Assembly: GCA_910587635.1 (NCBI GenBank)
Contig: CAJUNB010000005.1
Location: forward strand, 180,832 to 244,831
DNA: 64,000 nt
From: an uncultured Lachnospiraceae bacterium
GTDB taxonomy: Bacteria; Bacillota; Clostridia; Lachnospirales; Lachnospiraceae
Reading direction: 5' to 3'
Position 1 is the stretch's first letter. Each line of letters starts with the position of its first letter. Below the pieces are notes generated by a model. The model worked only from the letters and a program-made list of their open reading frames with translations, had not been told where the DNA came from and ran no database searches. The translations under genes were made by a program, and so were the position numbers. Of the stretch, positions 8,447-17,277 are shown piece by piece.

Positions 8447-9478
8447 ATGGAACAGATTACGATAAAACCGCAGGAGGCCGGGCAGCGCCTGGATAAATTC
8501 CTGCGCAGGTATTTGCAGGAAGCTACATCCGGCTTTCTCTATAAGATGCTGCGGAAAAAAAATATTACACTGAATGCCGGAAAGGCGGAGGGAAGTGAGA
8601 TACTGTGCGTTGGCGATCAAATCACTTTCTTTTTTTCAGCAGAAACGTTCCGTAAATTCCGGGGAGACGGGAAAGAGGAGGGGACAAAAGAAACGGAACT
8701 GATCCGGCAGTCCAAAGAAGCCTGCCAGATATGGAAGCATATGCCGATTCTGTATGAAGATGAGCATGTACTGCTTGCCAGTAAACCGGCGGGAGTATTA
8801 TCTCAAAAAGCAGAAGCCTGCGACCTGTCTTTGAATGAATGGTTTGTGGGGTATCTGTTGGAGCAGGGGGAAGTGACTGCGCAGAGTCTTCGGATGTTCC
8901 GCCCTTCGGTCTGTAACCGTCTGGACCGGAATACGAGTGGCATTGTCATCTGTGGAAAAACCCTGCGGGGCAGCCAGGAGATGAGCAGACTGCTACAGGA
9001 TCGAAACCTGCATAAGTATTATCTGTTCTGCGTGGAGGGACAGATGAAAGAGGGAAAGACAATAGAAGGATATATGTGGCGGGATGAGAAATCCAATAAG
9101 ACCTGCATACTGGACAGTCCCTGTCCCGGCAGCAGAAAGATCGCCACTTCCTACAGACCGCTTGTCACAGGCAGGGAAGGAACACTTGTGGAAGCGCTGC
9201 TCATAACCGGCAGGACTCATCAGATCAGAGCTCATCTGGCATCAGAGGGATTTCCTCTCATGGGAGATTATAAATATGGGGAGCGGAAACAAAATGACAA
9301 GCGTAAAAAACAGTACGGCATTACCCATCAGCTTTTACATGCCCATCGGCTTGTATTTCCTACACTGACAGGAGCGATGGAAGGGCTTTCCGGCAGAGAG
9401 ATCATAGCGCCGGTACCGGCTATCTTTTATGCAACAGGGATTCCTATAAAATCCGGCAGGGAAATGCACAGATCATAG
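8447..9478 (+). CDS. RluA family pseudouridine synthase
   Basis: A 343-residue RNA pseudouridine synthase. An N-terminal S4-like RNA-binding region (GQRLDKFLRRYL) is followed by the catalytic domain, whose aspartate lies in RLDRNTSGIVICGKT near residue 165, and later GRTHQIRAHLAS and LHAHRLVFP, all RluA hallmarks. It isomerises uridines in rRNA or tRNA; which position cannot be read. Start 8447 has GGAGAGGTGAG upstream and avoids the operator DNA. This is one of two RluA-type genes in the window; the other at 47002 is closer to RluD. Confidence 0.9.
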   Translation: MEQITIKPQEAGQRLDKFLRRYLQEATSGFLYKMLRKKNITLNAGKAEGSEILCVGDQITFFFSAETFRKFRGDGKEEGTKETELIRQSKEACQIWKHMPILYEDEHVLLASKPAGVLSQKAEACDLSLNEWFVGYLLEQGEVTAQSLRMFRPSVCNRLDRNTSGIVICGKTLRGSQEMSRLLQDRNLHKYYLFCVEGQMKEGKTIEGYMWRDEKSNKTCILDSPCPGSRKIATSYRPLVTGREGTLVEALLITGRTHQIRAHLASEGFPLMGDYKYGERKQNDKRKKQYGITHQLLHAHRLVFPTLTGAMEGLSGREIIAPVPAIFYATGIPIKSGREMHRS

Positions 9479-9501
9479 ATCGCAGAAAGGAAATCTGTTA
9501 T

Positions 9502-10035
9502 ATGGCAACATGGAATTCCAGAGGGCTTCGTGGCTCCACACTGGAAGATCTGGTGAACAGAACAAACGAAAAATACAGGGAAAACAGACTTGCTTTGATT
9601 CAGAAGGTGCCCACACCCATTACTCCCATTCAGATTGATAAAGAAAGCAGACACATCACGCTGGCATATTTTGACCAGAAAAGTACGGTGGATTATATCG
9701 GTGCCGTACAGGGGATTCCGGTCTGTTTCGACGCCAAGGAATGTGGTGTGGATACGTTTGCCCTGCAAAATATCCATGAGCACCAGGTGGCATTTATGGA
9801 GGATTTTGAGAAGCAAAGGGGCGTTGCTTTTTTCCTGATCTATTTTACAGGGAGGGATTTATTCTATTATCTGCCTTTTTCCCATCTGAAGGTATTCTGG
9901 GACCGGGCCCTGGCAGGGGGCAGAAAAAGCTTCCGCTTTGAGGAGCTGCGAACGGACTATATATTGCCGAAGGGACATGGTGTCTTTATACCTTATCTGG
10001 ACATGCTGCAAAAAGATCTGGAAGAGAGATACTGA
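9502..10035 (+). CDS. recU: Holliday junction resolvase RecU
   Basis: A 177-residue protein with RecU features: MATWNSRGLRGSTLEDLVN at the N-terminus, the nuclease core DYIGAVQG then CFDAKEC (metal-binding Asp and Asp-x-Lys-Glu), and HQVAFMEDFEKQRGVAFFL. RecU resolves four-way junctions in Firmicutes in place of RuvC. Length is near that of the family (about 170-206 residues). AGAAAGGAAA precedes the ATG. It follows the RluA-type gene closely; in Bacillus the neighbour is usually a class A PBP gene, which is absent here. Confidence 0.9.
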   Translation: MATWNSRGLRGSTLEDLVNRTNEKYRENRLALIQKVPTPITPIQIDKESRHITLAYFDQKSTVDYIGAVQGIPVCFDAKECGVDTFALQNIHEHQVAFMEDFEKQRGVAFFLIYFTGRDLFYYLPFSHLKVFWDRALAGGRKSFRFEELRTDYILPKGHGVFIPYLDMLQKDLEERY

Positions 10036-10081
10036 CATCGCTTATCTAAAAAATAGGAAAACGCAAAAAAGGCACCAGAGG

Positions 10082-10110
10082 TTGACATCGTCCCGGCAAT
10101 TTAGTATACT
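10082..10110 (+). promoter_or_regulatory. Consensus sigma-A promoter of the his operon
   Basis: TTGACA at 10082-10087, a 17-base spacer and TATACT at 10105-10110: five of six consensus bases at -10 and six of six at -35. It lies about 70 bases before hisZ. The leader is too short for a T-box and I see none, so regulation of this operon is not apparent from the sequence. Confidence 0.85.
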
Positions 10111-10180
10111 AAAGTGCCTGTGTAAACGGATTTGAATTTCATAAATAAAAACGGGAATCTGGGAAAAGAGAGGCAACAGG

Positions 10181-11299
10181 ATGCAGAAATTAGTACATAC
10201 ACCGGAAGGTGTCAGAGACATTTACGGAGAAGAATATGCAAAAAAGCTGGTAGTGGAGGAGAAGATACACGGGGTCTTCCACAGTTATGGATATCGGGAT
10301 ATCCAGACGCCGACGTTTGAATTTTTTGATGTATTTTCCAGGGAAATCGGGACGAAGCCATCCCGGGAATTGTATAAATTTTTTGATAAAGAAGGAAATA
10401 CGCTCGTGCTGCGGCCCGATTTCACGCCTTCCATTGCCAGATGCGCTTCCAAATATTTTATGGATGAGAGTGCTCCTCTGCGATTTTGTTATATGGGAAA
10501 TGCATACAGCAATACGTCACAGCTCCAGGGCAAGCTGAAAGAAGTGACCCAGATGGGCAGCGAGCTGATCGGAGAACCTTCTGTCTATGCGGACGCGGAA
10601 ATGGCGGCAATGATCATGGAGACGTTGCTGGAGGCCGGTCTGTTGGAGTTTCAGGTCAGTATCGGACAGGTACAGTATTTCAAAGGTATCTGTGAGGAGG
10701 CCGGTCTGTCGGAAGAGATGGAGCTGGAACTGCGGGAATATATTTCTTCAAAAAATTATTTCGGGGCGGAGGATTTCTTACTTCGAAGCAACGTGCCAAG
10801 GCAGCACTGTAATATGTTACTGAAGTCTGCAGAGCTGCTGGGGGGTGTGGAAATCCTGAAAGAAGCAAAGGAATCGGTGACAAATCCTGTATCGATTGCC
10901 GCCGTAGAGCGGTTGGAACAGATCTATCAGCTGCTGTGTGTCTACGGCATGGAAAAGTATGTTTCTTTTGACTTGGGGATGCTGAGCAAATATAACTATT
11001 ATACCGGAGTAATTCTCAAAGCTTACACTTATGGCGTGGGAGATGCGGTGGTGACAGGGGGGCGCTATGACAGGCTGTTGGGATATTTTGGAAAAGAGCG
11101 GCCTGCCATCGGATTTATGATTGGCATTGATTCCCTGATGGAAGCGCTTTCCAGACAGAAAATTTCTGTTTCCACAGGAAAAGAAGTGGCTGCTATTTCC
11201 TATCGGCAGGACACGTTTCCTCAGGCAGTAGCGGAGGCAAAAAAGCGCAGAAAGAATGGAGAAGCTGTAGAGCTGGTGCCGGAGGTGAATGGGAAATGA
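10181..11299 (+). CDS. hisZ: ATP phosphoribosyltransferase regulatory subunit HisZ
   Basis: A 372-residue HisRS-like paralogue. It has the class II synthetase core (TPEGVRDIYGEEYAKK, LRPDFTPSIARCASKYF, and YYTGVILKAYTYGVGDAVVTGGRYD in pieces) but lacks the C-terminal anticodon-binding domain of full HisRS. HisZ binds the short form of HisG to make the active, histidine-feedback-controlled ATP phosphoribosyltransferase. The next gene is a short hisG, overlapping by 4 bases, which supports HisZ over a tRNA synthetase. The ribosome site is GAGAGG about 8 bases before ATG. It is the first gene of a partial histidine operon. Confidence 0.9.
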   Translation: MQKLVHTPEGVRDIYGEEYAKKLVVEEKIHGVFHSYGYRDIQTPTFEFFDVFSREIGTKPSRELYKFFDKEGNTLVLRPDFTPSIARCASKYFMDESAPLRFCYMGNAYSNTSQLQGKLKEVTQMGSELIGEPSVYADAEMAAMIMETLLEAGLLEFQVSIGQVQYFKGICEEAGLSEEMELELREYISSKNYFGAEDFLLRSNVPRQHCNMLLKSAELLGGVEILKEAKESVTNPVSIAAVERLEQIYQLLCVYGMEKYVSFDLGMLSKYNYYTGVILKAYTYGVGDAVVTGGRYDRLLGYFGKERPAIGFMIGIDSLMEALSRQKISVSTGKEVAAISYRQDTFPQAVAEAKKRRKNGEAVELVPEVNGK

Positions 11300-11946
11300 G
11301 AGAAGATAGCAGATATCTGACATTTGCACTTGGAAAGGGCCGACTGGCAGAGCACACACTGGAACTATTGGAATCCATCGGCATTACCTGTGAGGAAATG
11401 AAAGACAAGAGTTCGCGAAAACTGATCTTTGTCAACGAAGAATTGAAGTTGAAGTTTTTTCTTTCCAAAAATCCCGATGTGCCTACTTATGTGGAATATG
11501 GAGCGGCGGATATCGGGGTAGTGGGCAGTGATATTATTCGGGAAGAAAATAAGCGGGTATATGAAGTGCTGGATCTCGGATTTGGAAAATGCAGGATGTG
11601 TGTCTGTGGCCCAAAAGAAGCCGGGATATTGTTACAGCACCATGAAATGATTCGAGTGGCCAGCAAATACCCGAATATTACGAAAGACTACTTTTATAAT
11701 AAAAAACATCAGACAGTGGATATCATCAAGCTGAATGGCTCTGTAGAGCTGGGGCCGATTGTAAAACTGGCTGATGTGATCGTAGATATTGTGGAGACCG
11801 GCTCCACACTGAGGGAAAACGGCCTTTGCATTTTAGAGGAGGTCTGTCCGATTTCGGCGAGGATGATTGTAAATCGGGTAAGTATGCAGATGGAAGCTGA
11901 CAGAATCAGAAAGATAATCGGTATGCTGCGGGAAAAAATATCCTGA
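11296..11946 (+). CDS. hisG: ATP phosphoribosyltransferase, short form
   Basis: A 216-residue HisG_S enzyme that joins ATP and PRPP in the first step of histidine synthesis. ALGKGRLAEHTLELL is at the start, GAADIGVVGSDII is in the middle, and the PRPP-binding loop is VDIVETGSTLRENGL. It lacks the C-terminal regulatory domain of long HisG, so it needs HisZ, which is encoded immediately upstream with a 4-base overlap. hisD follows after 28 bases. Confidence 0.93.
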   Translation: MREDSRYLTFALGKGRLAEHTLELLESIGITCEEMKDKSSRKLIFVNEELKLKFFLSKNPDVPTYVEYGAADIGVVGSDIIREENKRVYEVLDLGFGKCRMCVCGPKEAGILLQHHEMIRVASKYPNITKDYFYNKKHQTVDIIKLNGSVELGPIVKLADVIVDIVETGSTLRENGLCILEEVCPISARMIVNRVSMQMEADRIRKIIGMLREKIS

Positions 11947-11974
11947 TGGATAGCAGAGAAGGGAAACAAAGGTC

Positions 11975-13267
11975 ATGCGTGTTATAAAATTGACAGAAGA
12001 AACAAAGAGAGGGCTGATGCAGGATCTGTTAAAAAGAAATCCTGGTAACTACGGAGCCTATGAGGGAATTGTATCGGATATCATAAACAAAGTGCGGACA
12101 GAGGGGGACAAGGCTCTGTTTGCTCTGACAAAAGAGTTTGACCACTGCGATATCGACGCATCCAATATCCGGGTAACAGAGGCAGAGACAGAAAGAGCAT
12201 ATGATCTGCTGGATCCGGCGCTTGTGGAAGTGATGAAAAAGGCATCTGTCAATATACGCACCTATCATGAAAAACAGCTCAGGAACAGCTGGATCGATAT
12301 CCAAAAAGATGGCTGTATTCTCGGACAGAAGATCACTGCTGTGGAAAGAGCCGGAGTCTATGTCCCCGGCGGAAAAGCAGCCTATCCGTCCAGTGTGCTG
12401 ATGAATGTCATTCCGGCTAAGACAGCGGGAGTGGGGGAAATCATTATGACGACACCTCCGGGAGCGGATGGGACGGTAAATCCGGGTACGTTGGTGGCGG
12501 CCCATATCGCCGGTGTGGACAGGATCTATAAAGTCGGCGGAGCCCAGGCGATCGCTGCCATGGCCTTTGGAACTGAAAGTATCCCAAAGGCAGATAAAAT
12601 TACGGGGCCGGGCAATATTTTCGTGGCACTTGCCAAAAAAGCCGTATACGGACATGTGAGTATCGATTCCATAGCAGGACCAAGTGAAATACTGATACTG
12701 GCAGACGAGACTGCCAATCCCCGGTATGTGGCGGCGGATCTGCTTTCTCAGGCGGAACATGATGAACTGGCCTCCGCCATTTTGATTACTACCAGTGAAA
12801 AACTGGCAGAACAGGTGCAGAAAGAAGTGGAAGGATTTTTGCAGGAACTGGAAAGGACAGAGATCATACAGAAATCTCTGGAAAACTATGGTTATATCCT
12901 TCTGGCAGATACGATGGAGGACGGAATCGGAGCGGCAAATGAGATCGCCAGTGAACATCTGGAAATTCTGACGGCAGATCCGTTTGAAGTCATGACGAAG
13001 ATTCGAAATGCCGGAGCCATTTTTTTAGGGGAGCATTCCTGTGAGCCTCTGGGAGATTATTTTGCAGGGCCAAACCATATATTACCTACCAACGGAACGG
13101 CCCGGTTCTTTTCACCCCTTGGTGTGGACGATTTTATTAAAAAATCCAGTATTATTTCTTATGGAAGAGAGGCGCTTGCGACGGTACATAAGGAGATCGA
13201 GCTCTTTGCCGGGAGTGAAGGACTGACAGCCCACGCCAATTCCATCAAAGTCAGATTTGAAAAATAA
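11975..13267 (+). CDS. hisD: Histidinol dehydrogenase
   Basis: A 430-residue NAD- and zinc-dependent enzyme for the last two oxidation steps of histidine synthesis. Family signatures are AGVYVPGGKAAYPSSVLM, KVGGAQAIAAMAFGTES, ITGPGN, DSIAGPSEIL, LLSQAEHDELASAIL, ASEHLEI (catalytic Glu-His), and GPNHILPT near the C-terminus. Length is typical. It lies in the middle of the his operon, 10 bases before the fused hisIE start. Confidence 0.96.
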   Translation: MRVIKLTEETKRGLMQDLLKRNPGNYGAYEGIVSDIINKVRTEGDKALFALTKEFDHCDIDASNIRVTEAETERAYDLLDPALVEVMKKASVNIRTYHEKQLRNSWIDIQKDGCILGQKITAVERAGVYVPGGKAAYPSSVLMNVIPAKTAGVGEIIMTTPPGADGTVNPGTLVAAHIAGVDRIYKVGGAQAIAAMAFGTESIPKADKITGPGNIFVALAKKAVYGHVSIDSIAGPSEILILADETANPRYVAADLLSQAEHDELASAILITTSEKLAEQVQKEVEGFLQELERTEIIQKSLENYGYILLADTMEDGIGAANEIASEHLEILTADPFEVMTKIRNAGAIFLGEHSCEPLGDYFAGPNHILPTNGTARFFSPLGVDDFIKKSSIISYGREALATVHKEIELFAGSEGLTAHANSIKVRFEK

Positions 13268-13277
13268 AGGAGACTGC

Positions 13278-14564
13278 ATGAATACGAAAAAATTTATTCC
13301 CTGCATTTATCTGTATCAGAAACAGGCGCTGGAAGGTCCCGATAAAGGCAGGTCCGGTCTGGGGATAGATCCGGTGGAGCTGGCCGGATTCTATGCAGAT
13401 AACGGTGCGGATGAACTGATTGTATTTGACCTGTCGGAAGGCGACAAGGAGCATGAAGAGGCGTTGGATATCATCAAGGCGATCTGCCATACATCGGAAG
13501 TACCGGTGACAGGTACTGGCAATATCCATCGGCCGGAAGATGTGAAAAAGCTGTTGTATGCGGGCTGCAAACAGGCGGCTCTGGACTTTTCCATTCCTTC
13601 CAATGTGGATATGGCAAAGGAGGTCTCCCAGCGGTTTGGAAAAGAGAAAATTGCGACCTGCGTGGAAAGCGCGGCATATATTTCCTGCAACAGGGAATTG
13701 CTGGAAACTTATGTGAGTCGTTTGATTCTTGTAAAGGAAACGATTCTGAAGGAGTGTGTCGGCTGTTCCGGTGTTCCTTTCATTGCCATGCTTCCGGAAA
13801 TGACACTGAACAAACTGCTGGATACGTTGAATTATATTGATCTGTGCGGTGTGACGGGTGTCTTTGTCAATAAAAATGCAAGGGAAATCACAGCACTGAA
13901 ATCGCTCTGTGCGGAAAACGGGATACAGGTAAATACTTTTGAGACAGAAATAAAATGGGAAGATTTCAAATATAACAGCGACGGTATGGTGCCGGTGGTG
14001 GTACAGGACTATCGGACAAATGAAGTGTTGATGGTAGCCTATATGAACAGGGAAGCCTATGAGACTACATTGAAAACCGGAAAAATGACATATTTCAGCA
14101 GGAGCAGACAGGCCCTTTGGCTGAAAGGGGAGACGAGCGGCCATTTCCAGTATGTAAAGAGTCTGACGGCAGACTGTGATATGGATACGATACTGGCCAA
14201 AGTATCCCAGACAGGCAACGCCTGTCATACCGGCAGTTATTCCTGCTTTTTTCATGAGATCGCAAAGAAAGACTATAAGGAGGAAAATCCGCTTACAATC
14301 TTTCAGTCGGTGCTGGATGTGATCAAAGACAGGAAGGTACATCCGAAAGAAGGCTCTTATACCAATTATCTGTTTGATAAGGGGATTGATAAGATTTTGA
14401 AAAAACTGGGAGAAGAGGCTACAGAAATTGTCATTGCCGCCAAAAATCCCAATCCCAATGAAATCAAATACGAGATTTCTGATTTTCTCTATCACATGAT
14501 GGTACTTATGGTGGAAAAGGGAGTCACCTGGGAGGAAATTACAAAAGAGCTGGCTGATCGATAA
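13278..14564 (+). CDS. hisIE: HisIE with N-terminal degenerate HisA/HisF-like domain
   Basis: A 428-residue fusion. Residues 1 to about 225 resemble a HisA/HisF beta-alpha barrel (IPCIYLYQ at the first strand, VPVTGTGNIHRPEDVKKLLYAGC at the phosphate site in pieces), but the catalytic Asp of the first strand is Tyr, and the second catalytic Asp region reads IATCVESAAY. The barrel is therefore probably inactive. Residues 226-325 are HisI, phosphoribosyl-AMP cyclohydrolase, with LMVAYMNREAYETTLKTG, DCDMDTILAKV and zinc-type GNACHTG. The C-terminus is HisE, phosphoribosyl-ATP pyrophosphatase, with KKLGEEATEIVIAA and EISDFLYH. ATG 13278 has AAAGGAGA upstream. Genes for HisA, F, H, B and C are not nearby. 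Confidence 0.88.
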   Translation: MNTKKFIPCIYLYQKQALEGPDKGRSGLGIDPVELAGFYADNGADELIVFDLSEGDKEHEEALDIIKAICHTSEVPVTGTGNIHRPEDVKKLLYAGCKQAALDFSIPSNVDMAKEVSQRFGKEKIATCVESAAYISCNRELLETYVSRLILVKETILKECVGCSGVPFIAMLPEMTLNKLLDTLNYIDLCGVTGVFVNKNAREITALKSLCAENGIQVNTFETEIKWEDFKYNSDGMVPVVVQDYRTNEVLMVAYMNREAYETTLKTGKMTYFSRSRQALWLKGETSGHFQYVKSLTADCDMDTILAKVSQTGNACHTGSYSCFFHEIAKKDYKEENPLTIFQSVLDVIKDRKVHPKEGSYTNYLFDKGIDKILKKLGEEATEIVIAAKNPNPNEIKYEISDFLYHMMVLMVEKGVTWEEITKELADR

Positions 14565-14619
14565 AAGGTGACACAGAAAGAATAAATACCAAAAATTGTT
14601 ACGAAAATTTTACAAAGTT

Positions 14620-14647
14620 TTTATAGCTTTATTTCATTTTTTATATT
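14620..14647 (+). promoter_or_regulatory. Possible promoter of the GH25 gene
   Basis: TTTATA (14620-14625) and TATATT (14642-14647) with a 16-base spacer lie in a very AT-rich 120-base gap before the GH25 gene. Alternative -10 boxes such as TATACT (14647-14652) overlap, so the exact promoter is not decided. Confidence 0.35.
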
Positions 14648-14685
14648 ATACTGTAATCAATACTAATAGGAGGAATGTTTTACAT

Positions 14686-16416
14686 ATGAAGAAGTATTGG
14701 AAAAAGTTTGTGGCGGCAGTCTGCTGTGCGGTAACGCTGGCAAATGTTCCACTGTTTCCGTCAGAAGCGGCGGTTTCCCCTGCCCAGGCGATTGGAAAGG
14801 GAATTGACGTGTCCAAATATCAGGGCGCTATCGATTGGGGCAGTGTGGCGGCGCAGGGATACAGTTTTGCTTTTGTGAAGCTGGGAAGCAGTAAGAGCGG
14901 TATCGATCCCTATTTTGTTCCCAATATGATGGGGGCATCGGCTGCCGGACTTCGGACGGGAGCTTATGTATATTCTTATGCTACTACGGTGGAAGGCGCG
15001 GTGGCGGAAGCGACTATGGCAGTCAATGCATTGGCGAACATGCCGATCTCTTTTCCTGTAGTGTTCGATATCGAGGATGAAGTTCAGAAAAGTCTGACGC
15101 CCATACAGCAGCAGGAGCTTGTCAACGCTTTCTGCACGGTGGTTGAAAATGCCGGTTATTATCCAATGGTATACACTTACAAGAACTGGTTCATGAACAG
15201 ACTTGGCACTACCATGTACGATCAGTGGGTGGCGCAGTATGCGGATGTCTGTGATGCACCGGTACCCTTTACTGTATGGCAGGCCACCAGTAATGGGGCA
15301 GTGCCGGGGATTGCCGGACGGGTAGACATCAATTATCTGTACAAAGATTATTCCCAGGAAATCATACAGACTGGTTGGATTGCGAGAAAAGGATTCAACT
15401 ATTTCTATGAGAACTGGCATATGAAGACGGGCTGGATTAACTATGCGGATGCAGTCTGGTATACGGATGCCCAGGGACATATGGTGACAGGCTGGCAGGA
15501 TCTGGAAAACAACGGTACGAAACGCTACTTTGCACCGGAAGGTCCCATGGCCATCGGCATTACGAGAATAGGGGATGCCGTTTACTACTTCGCTCCCGAT
15601 GGAATTATGCAGACAGGCTGGCAGACGATAGGCGGTCTGAGATATCTGCTCAGTCCGGAAGGTATGATGCAGTTTGGCTGGTACAATGCACCGGAAGGCA
15701 CCTATTATTTCGGAGAGTCGGGTGCTATGGTGACAGGCTGGCAGACACTGGCAGACCAAAAGACGTATCATTTTGATGAAACAAAGGGCGTTATGTCTGT
15801 AGCGACATTTGTCGATACAAACGGTGTCAGATTCTATGTGGATGTAGACGGCTCTATGGTAAGAGGATTTAAAAATATCAATGGTGCCAACTATTACTTT
15901 GCTCCTGACGGCGCAATGCAGACAGGCTTTATTCCCATTGACGGAAAGTATTATTATTTCAATGGGGAAGGTGTGATGCAGGTAGGCTGGCAGACGATTA
16001 ACGGTGAAAGATTCTACTTCGATCCGGCCACCGGTGTAATGCAGACAGGTCTGATCAGCGACGGAACGGCACAGTATTATCTGTCGCCCAACGGCGTGGT
16101 GACGATCGGCTGGCAGGATGTGAACGGTCATCGGTATCATTTTGATGAGACGACAGGCGCTATGAGTGTCAATACCATTGTGACAACGAATGGTGTGAAC
16201 TTCTATGTGGGCATGGATGGAACGATGCAGACAGGCTGGCAGACAATAGGCGGCGCGATGTATTATTTCCAGGCGGACGGCAGCATGGCGGTCAACGTGA
16301 CACTTAACGTAGACGGTGTTGATTATCTGTTCGATGGCAACGGTATCGGGACTCCGATCATCGCCCCTGTTATTCCTGAGGTGCCTGTAGCACCAGGCGT
16401 GGTACCTGCGATGTAA
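14686..16416 (+). CDS. Secreted GH25 lysozyme with cell-wall-binding repeats
   Basis: A 576-residue exported muramidase. ATG 14686 has AGGAGG 12 bases upstream and gives a signal peptide (MKKYWKKFVAAVCCAVTLAN); a longer in-frame start at 14596 would spoil it. The GH25 domain spans about residues 40-225 with GIDVSKYQGAIDW and the catalytic FDIED, which cut the muramic acid-GlcNAc bond. From about residue 230 to 560 follow roughly 15 aromatic-rich repeats of about 20 residues, such as GWQTIGGLRYLLSPEGMMQ, of the choline/glucan-binding type that anchors proteins to wall glycopolymers. A Pro/Val-rich tail ends the protein. It stands alone, flanked by a promoter-like region and a terminator. It may be a remodelling autolysin. 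Confidence 0.9.
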   Translation: MKKYWKKFVAAVCCAVTLANVPLFPSEAAVSPAQAIGKGIDVSKYQGAIDWGSVAAQGYSFAFVKLGSSKSGIDPYFVPNMMGASAAGLRTGAYVYSYATTVEGAVAEATMAVNALANMPISFPVVFDIEDEVQKSLTPIQQQELVNAFCTVVENAGYYPMVYTYKNWFMNRLGTTMYDQWVAQYADVCDAPVPFTVWQATSNGAVPGIAGRVDINYLYKDYSQEIIQTGWIARKGFNYFYENWHMKTGWINYADAVWYTDAQGHMVTGWQDLENNGTKRYFAPEGPMAIGITRIGDAVYYFAPDGIMQTGWQTIGGLRYLLSPEGMMQFGWYNAPEGTYYFGESGAMVTGWQTLADQKTYHFDETKGVMSVATFVDTNGVRFYVDVDGSMVRGFKNINGANYYFAPDGAMQTGFIPIDGKYYYFNGEGVMQVGWQTINGERFYFDPATGVMQTGLISDGTAQYYLSPNGVVTIGWQDVNGHRYHFDETTGAMSVNTIVTTNGVNFYVGMDGTMQTGWQTIGGAMYYFQADGSMAVNVTLNVDGVDYLFDGNGIGTPIIAPVIPEVPVAPGVVPAM

Positions 16417-16441
16417 AATAATATTAGACTGGTATTTTATC

Positions 16442-16487
16442 AGGCTGCTTTCCGGGGACTTTTGTTCCCGGTTAAGGCAGCCTTGTT
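16442..16487 (+). terminator. Rho-independent terminator after the GH25 gene
   Basis: AGGCTGC (16442-16448) pairs with GCAGCCT (16477-16483), with an inner CCGGG/CCCGG stem (16452-16456 and 16467-16471), followed by TTGTTT. A few T residues make it modest but clearly placed between genes. Confidence 0.7.
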
Positions 16488-16520
16488 TCCGTAAGTGACG
16501 TAAAAAATGGGAGAATGGAA

Positions 16521-17201
16521 ATGACTTTGGGAGACTTTTCGGCCTGGAATCTGCAGAATCTGTTTATTCGTGTAATGACTGCCGCGTTTCTGGGGGGTAT
16601 CATTGGCCTGGACCGTGGGATAAAGCACCGGGGAGCCGGTACGAAGACAATTACGGTAGTCTGCCTCGGTGCTACACTGGTCATGCTGACAGAACAGTAT
16701 ATTCAGATCAACTTTCCGGGATTGGCCAATATGACCCGTATGGCGTCGCAGGTGATCAGTGGAGTCGGATTTATCGGGGTAGGAACGATCATCATATCCA
16801 GACATCGGGTCAGGGGACTGACTACGGCGGCTACTCTCTGGGCCAGTGCCTGTGTGGGACTGGCAGTGGGCATAGGTTTTGTGGAGGGGGGTGTGTTGAT
16901 TACGGCAGTAATGCTCGTATCGCTGCACATATTGCCTTTTGTGGAGCGTTTTGTAGCAAGACATTCCCGGTATTGCAATGTATTTATTGATCTGGAAGAC
17001 AGCAAGTACCTCCACAGTATTCTGAAAAGTTTAAAAGGCGCCGGTATCATTGTGGATTCGGTGGAGACCGGAGAGGGAAGAATCCCTGGAACAGGTGTTT
17101 CCGTACATATGGTACTTTATATAAAAAGGGCATCTGGCCGCACGGAGGTTTATGACATACTGGTAAATACGCCGCAGGTTCTATCGATCGATTTTCTATG
17201 A
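16521..17201 (+). CDS. MgtC/SapB family membrane protein
   Basis: A 226-residue protein with four to five N-terminal membrane segments and a soluble C-terminal domain. FLGGIIGLDRG near residue 30, GAGTKTITVVCLGATLVML, and the loop VISGVGFIGVGTIIISRHRVRGLTTAATLWASA (in pieces) are conserved in MgtC/SapB, where members affect magnesium homeostasis or acid tolerance. The C-terminal part has an ACT-like look. ATG 16521 is preferred to ATG 16515 because GGGAGA is too close to the latter. It is bounded by terminators on both sides, so it is probably monocistronic. Confidence 0.87.
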   Translation: MTLGDFSAWNLQNLFIRVMTAAFLGGIIGLDRGIKHRGAGTKTITVVCLGATLVMLTEQYIQINFPGLANMTRMASQVISGVGFIGVGTIIISRHRVRGLTTAATLWASACVGLAVGIGFVEGGVLITAVMLVSLHILPFVERFVARHSRYCNVFIDLEDSKYLHSILKSLKGAGIIVDSVETGEGRIPGTGVSVHMVLYIKRASGRTEVYDILVNTPQVLSIDFL

Positions 17202-17211
17202 CACCTCTTCA

Positions 17212-17240
17212 GGCTCCGGTTCTAGTACCGGAGCCATTTC
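17212..17240 (+). terminator. Terminator hairpin after the MgtC-like gene
   Basis: A perfect 9-bp stem, GGCTCCGGT (17212-17220) and ACCGGAGCC (17227-17235), with loop TCTAGT, followed by ATTTCC. The weak T tract makes efficiency uncertain, but the stem is strong. Confidence 0.75.
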
Positions 17241-17277
17241 CATAAATATATACAAACTGATATGACAGGAGAATCGA

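Noticed and set aside
10036..10180. Possible histidine T-box before hisZ
   Set aside because: The leader after the promoter is about 70 bases and lacks the T-box sequence and specifier structure.
12029..14495. Long open frames antisense to hisD and hisIE
   Set aside because: They oppose clearly conserved enzymes, have no plausible start and no recognisable domain; they arise from codon bias of the real genes.
14761..16140. A 459-codon open frame on the opposite strand of the GH25 gene
   Set aside because: It is the antisense of repetitive sequence in the lysozyme, with odd His- and Pro-rich composition and no ribosome site; the + strand protein is unmistakable.
15380..16250. Direct repeats that could look like a CRISPR array
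   Set aside because: The repeat units code for aromatic-rich wall-binding modules of the GH25 protein and vary in sequence; they are protein repeats.
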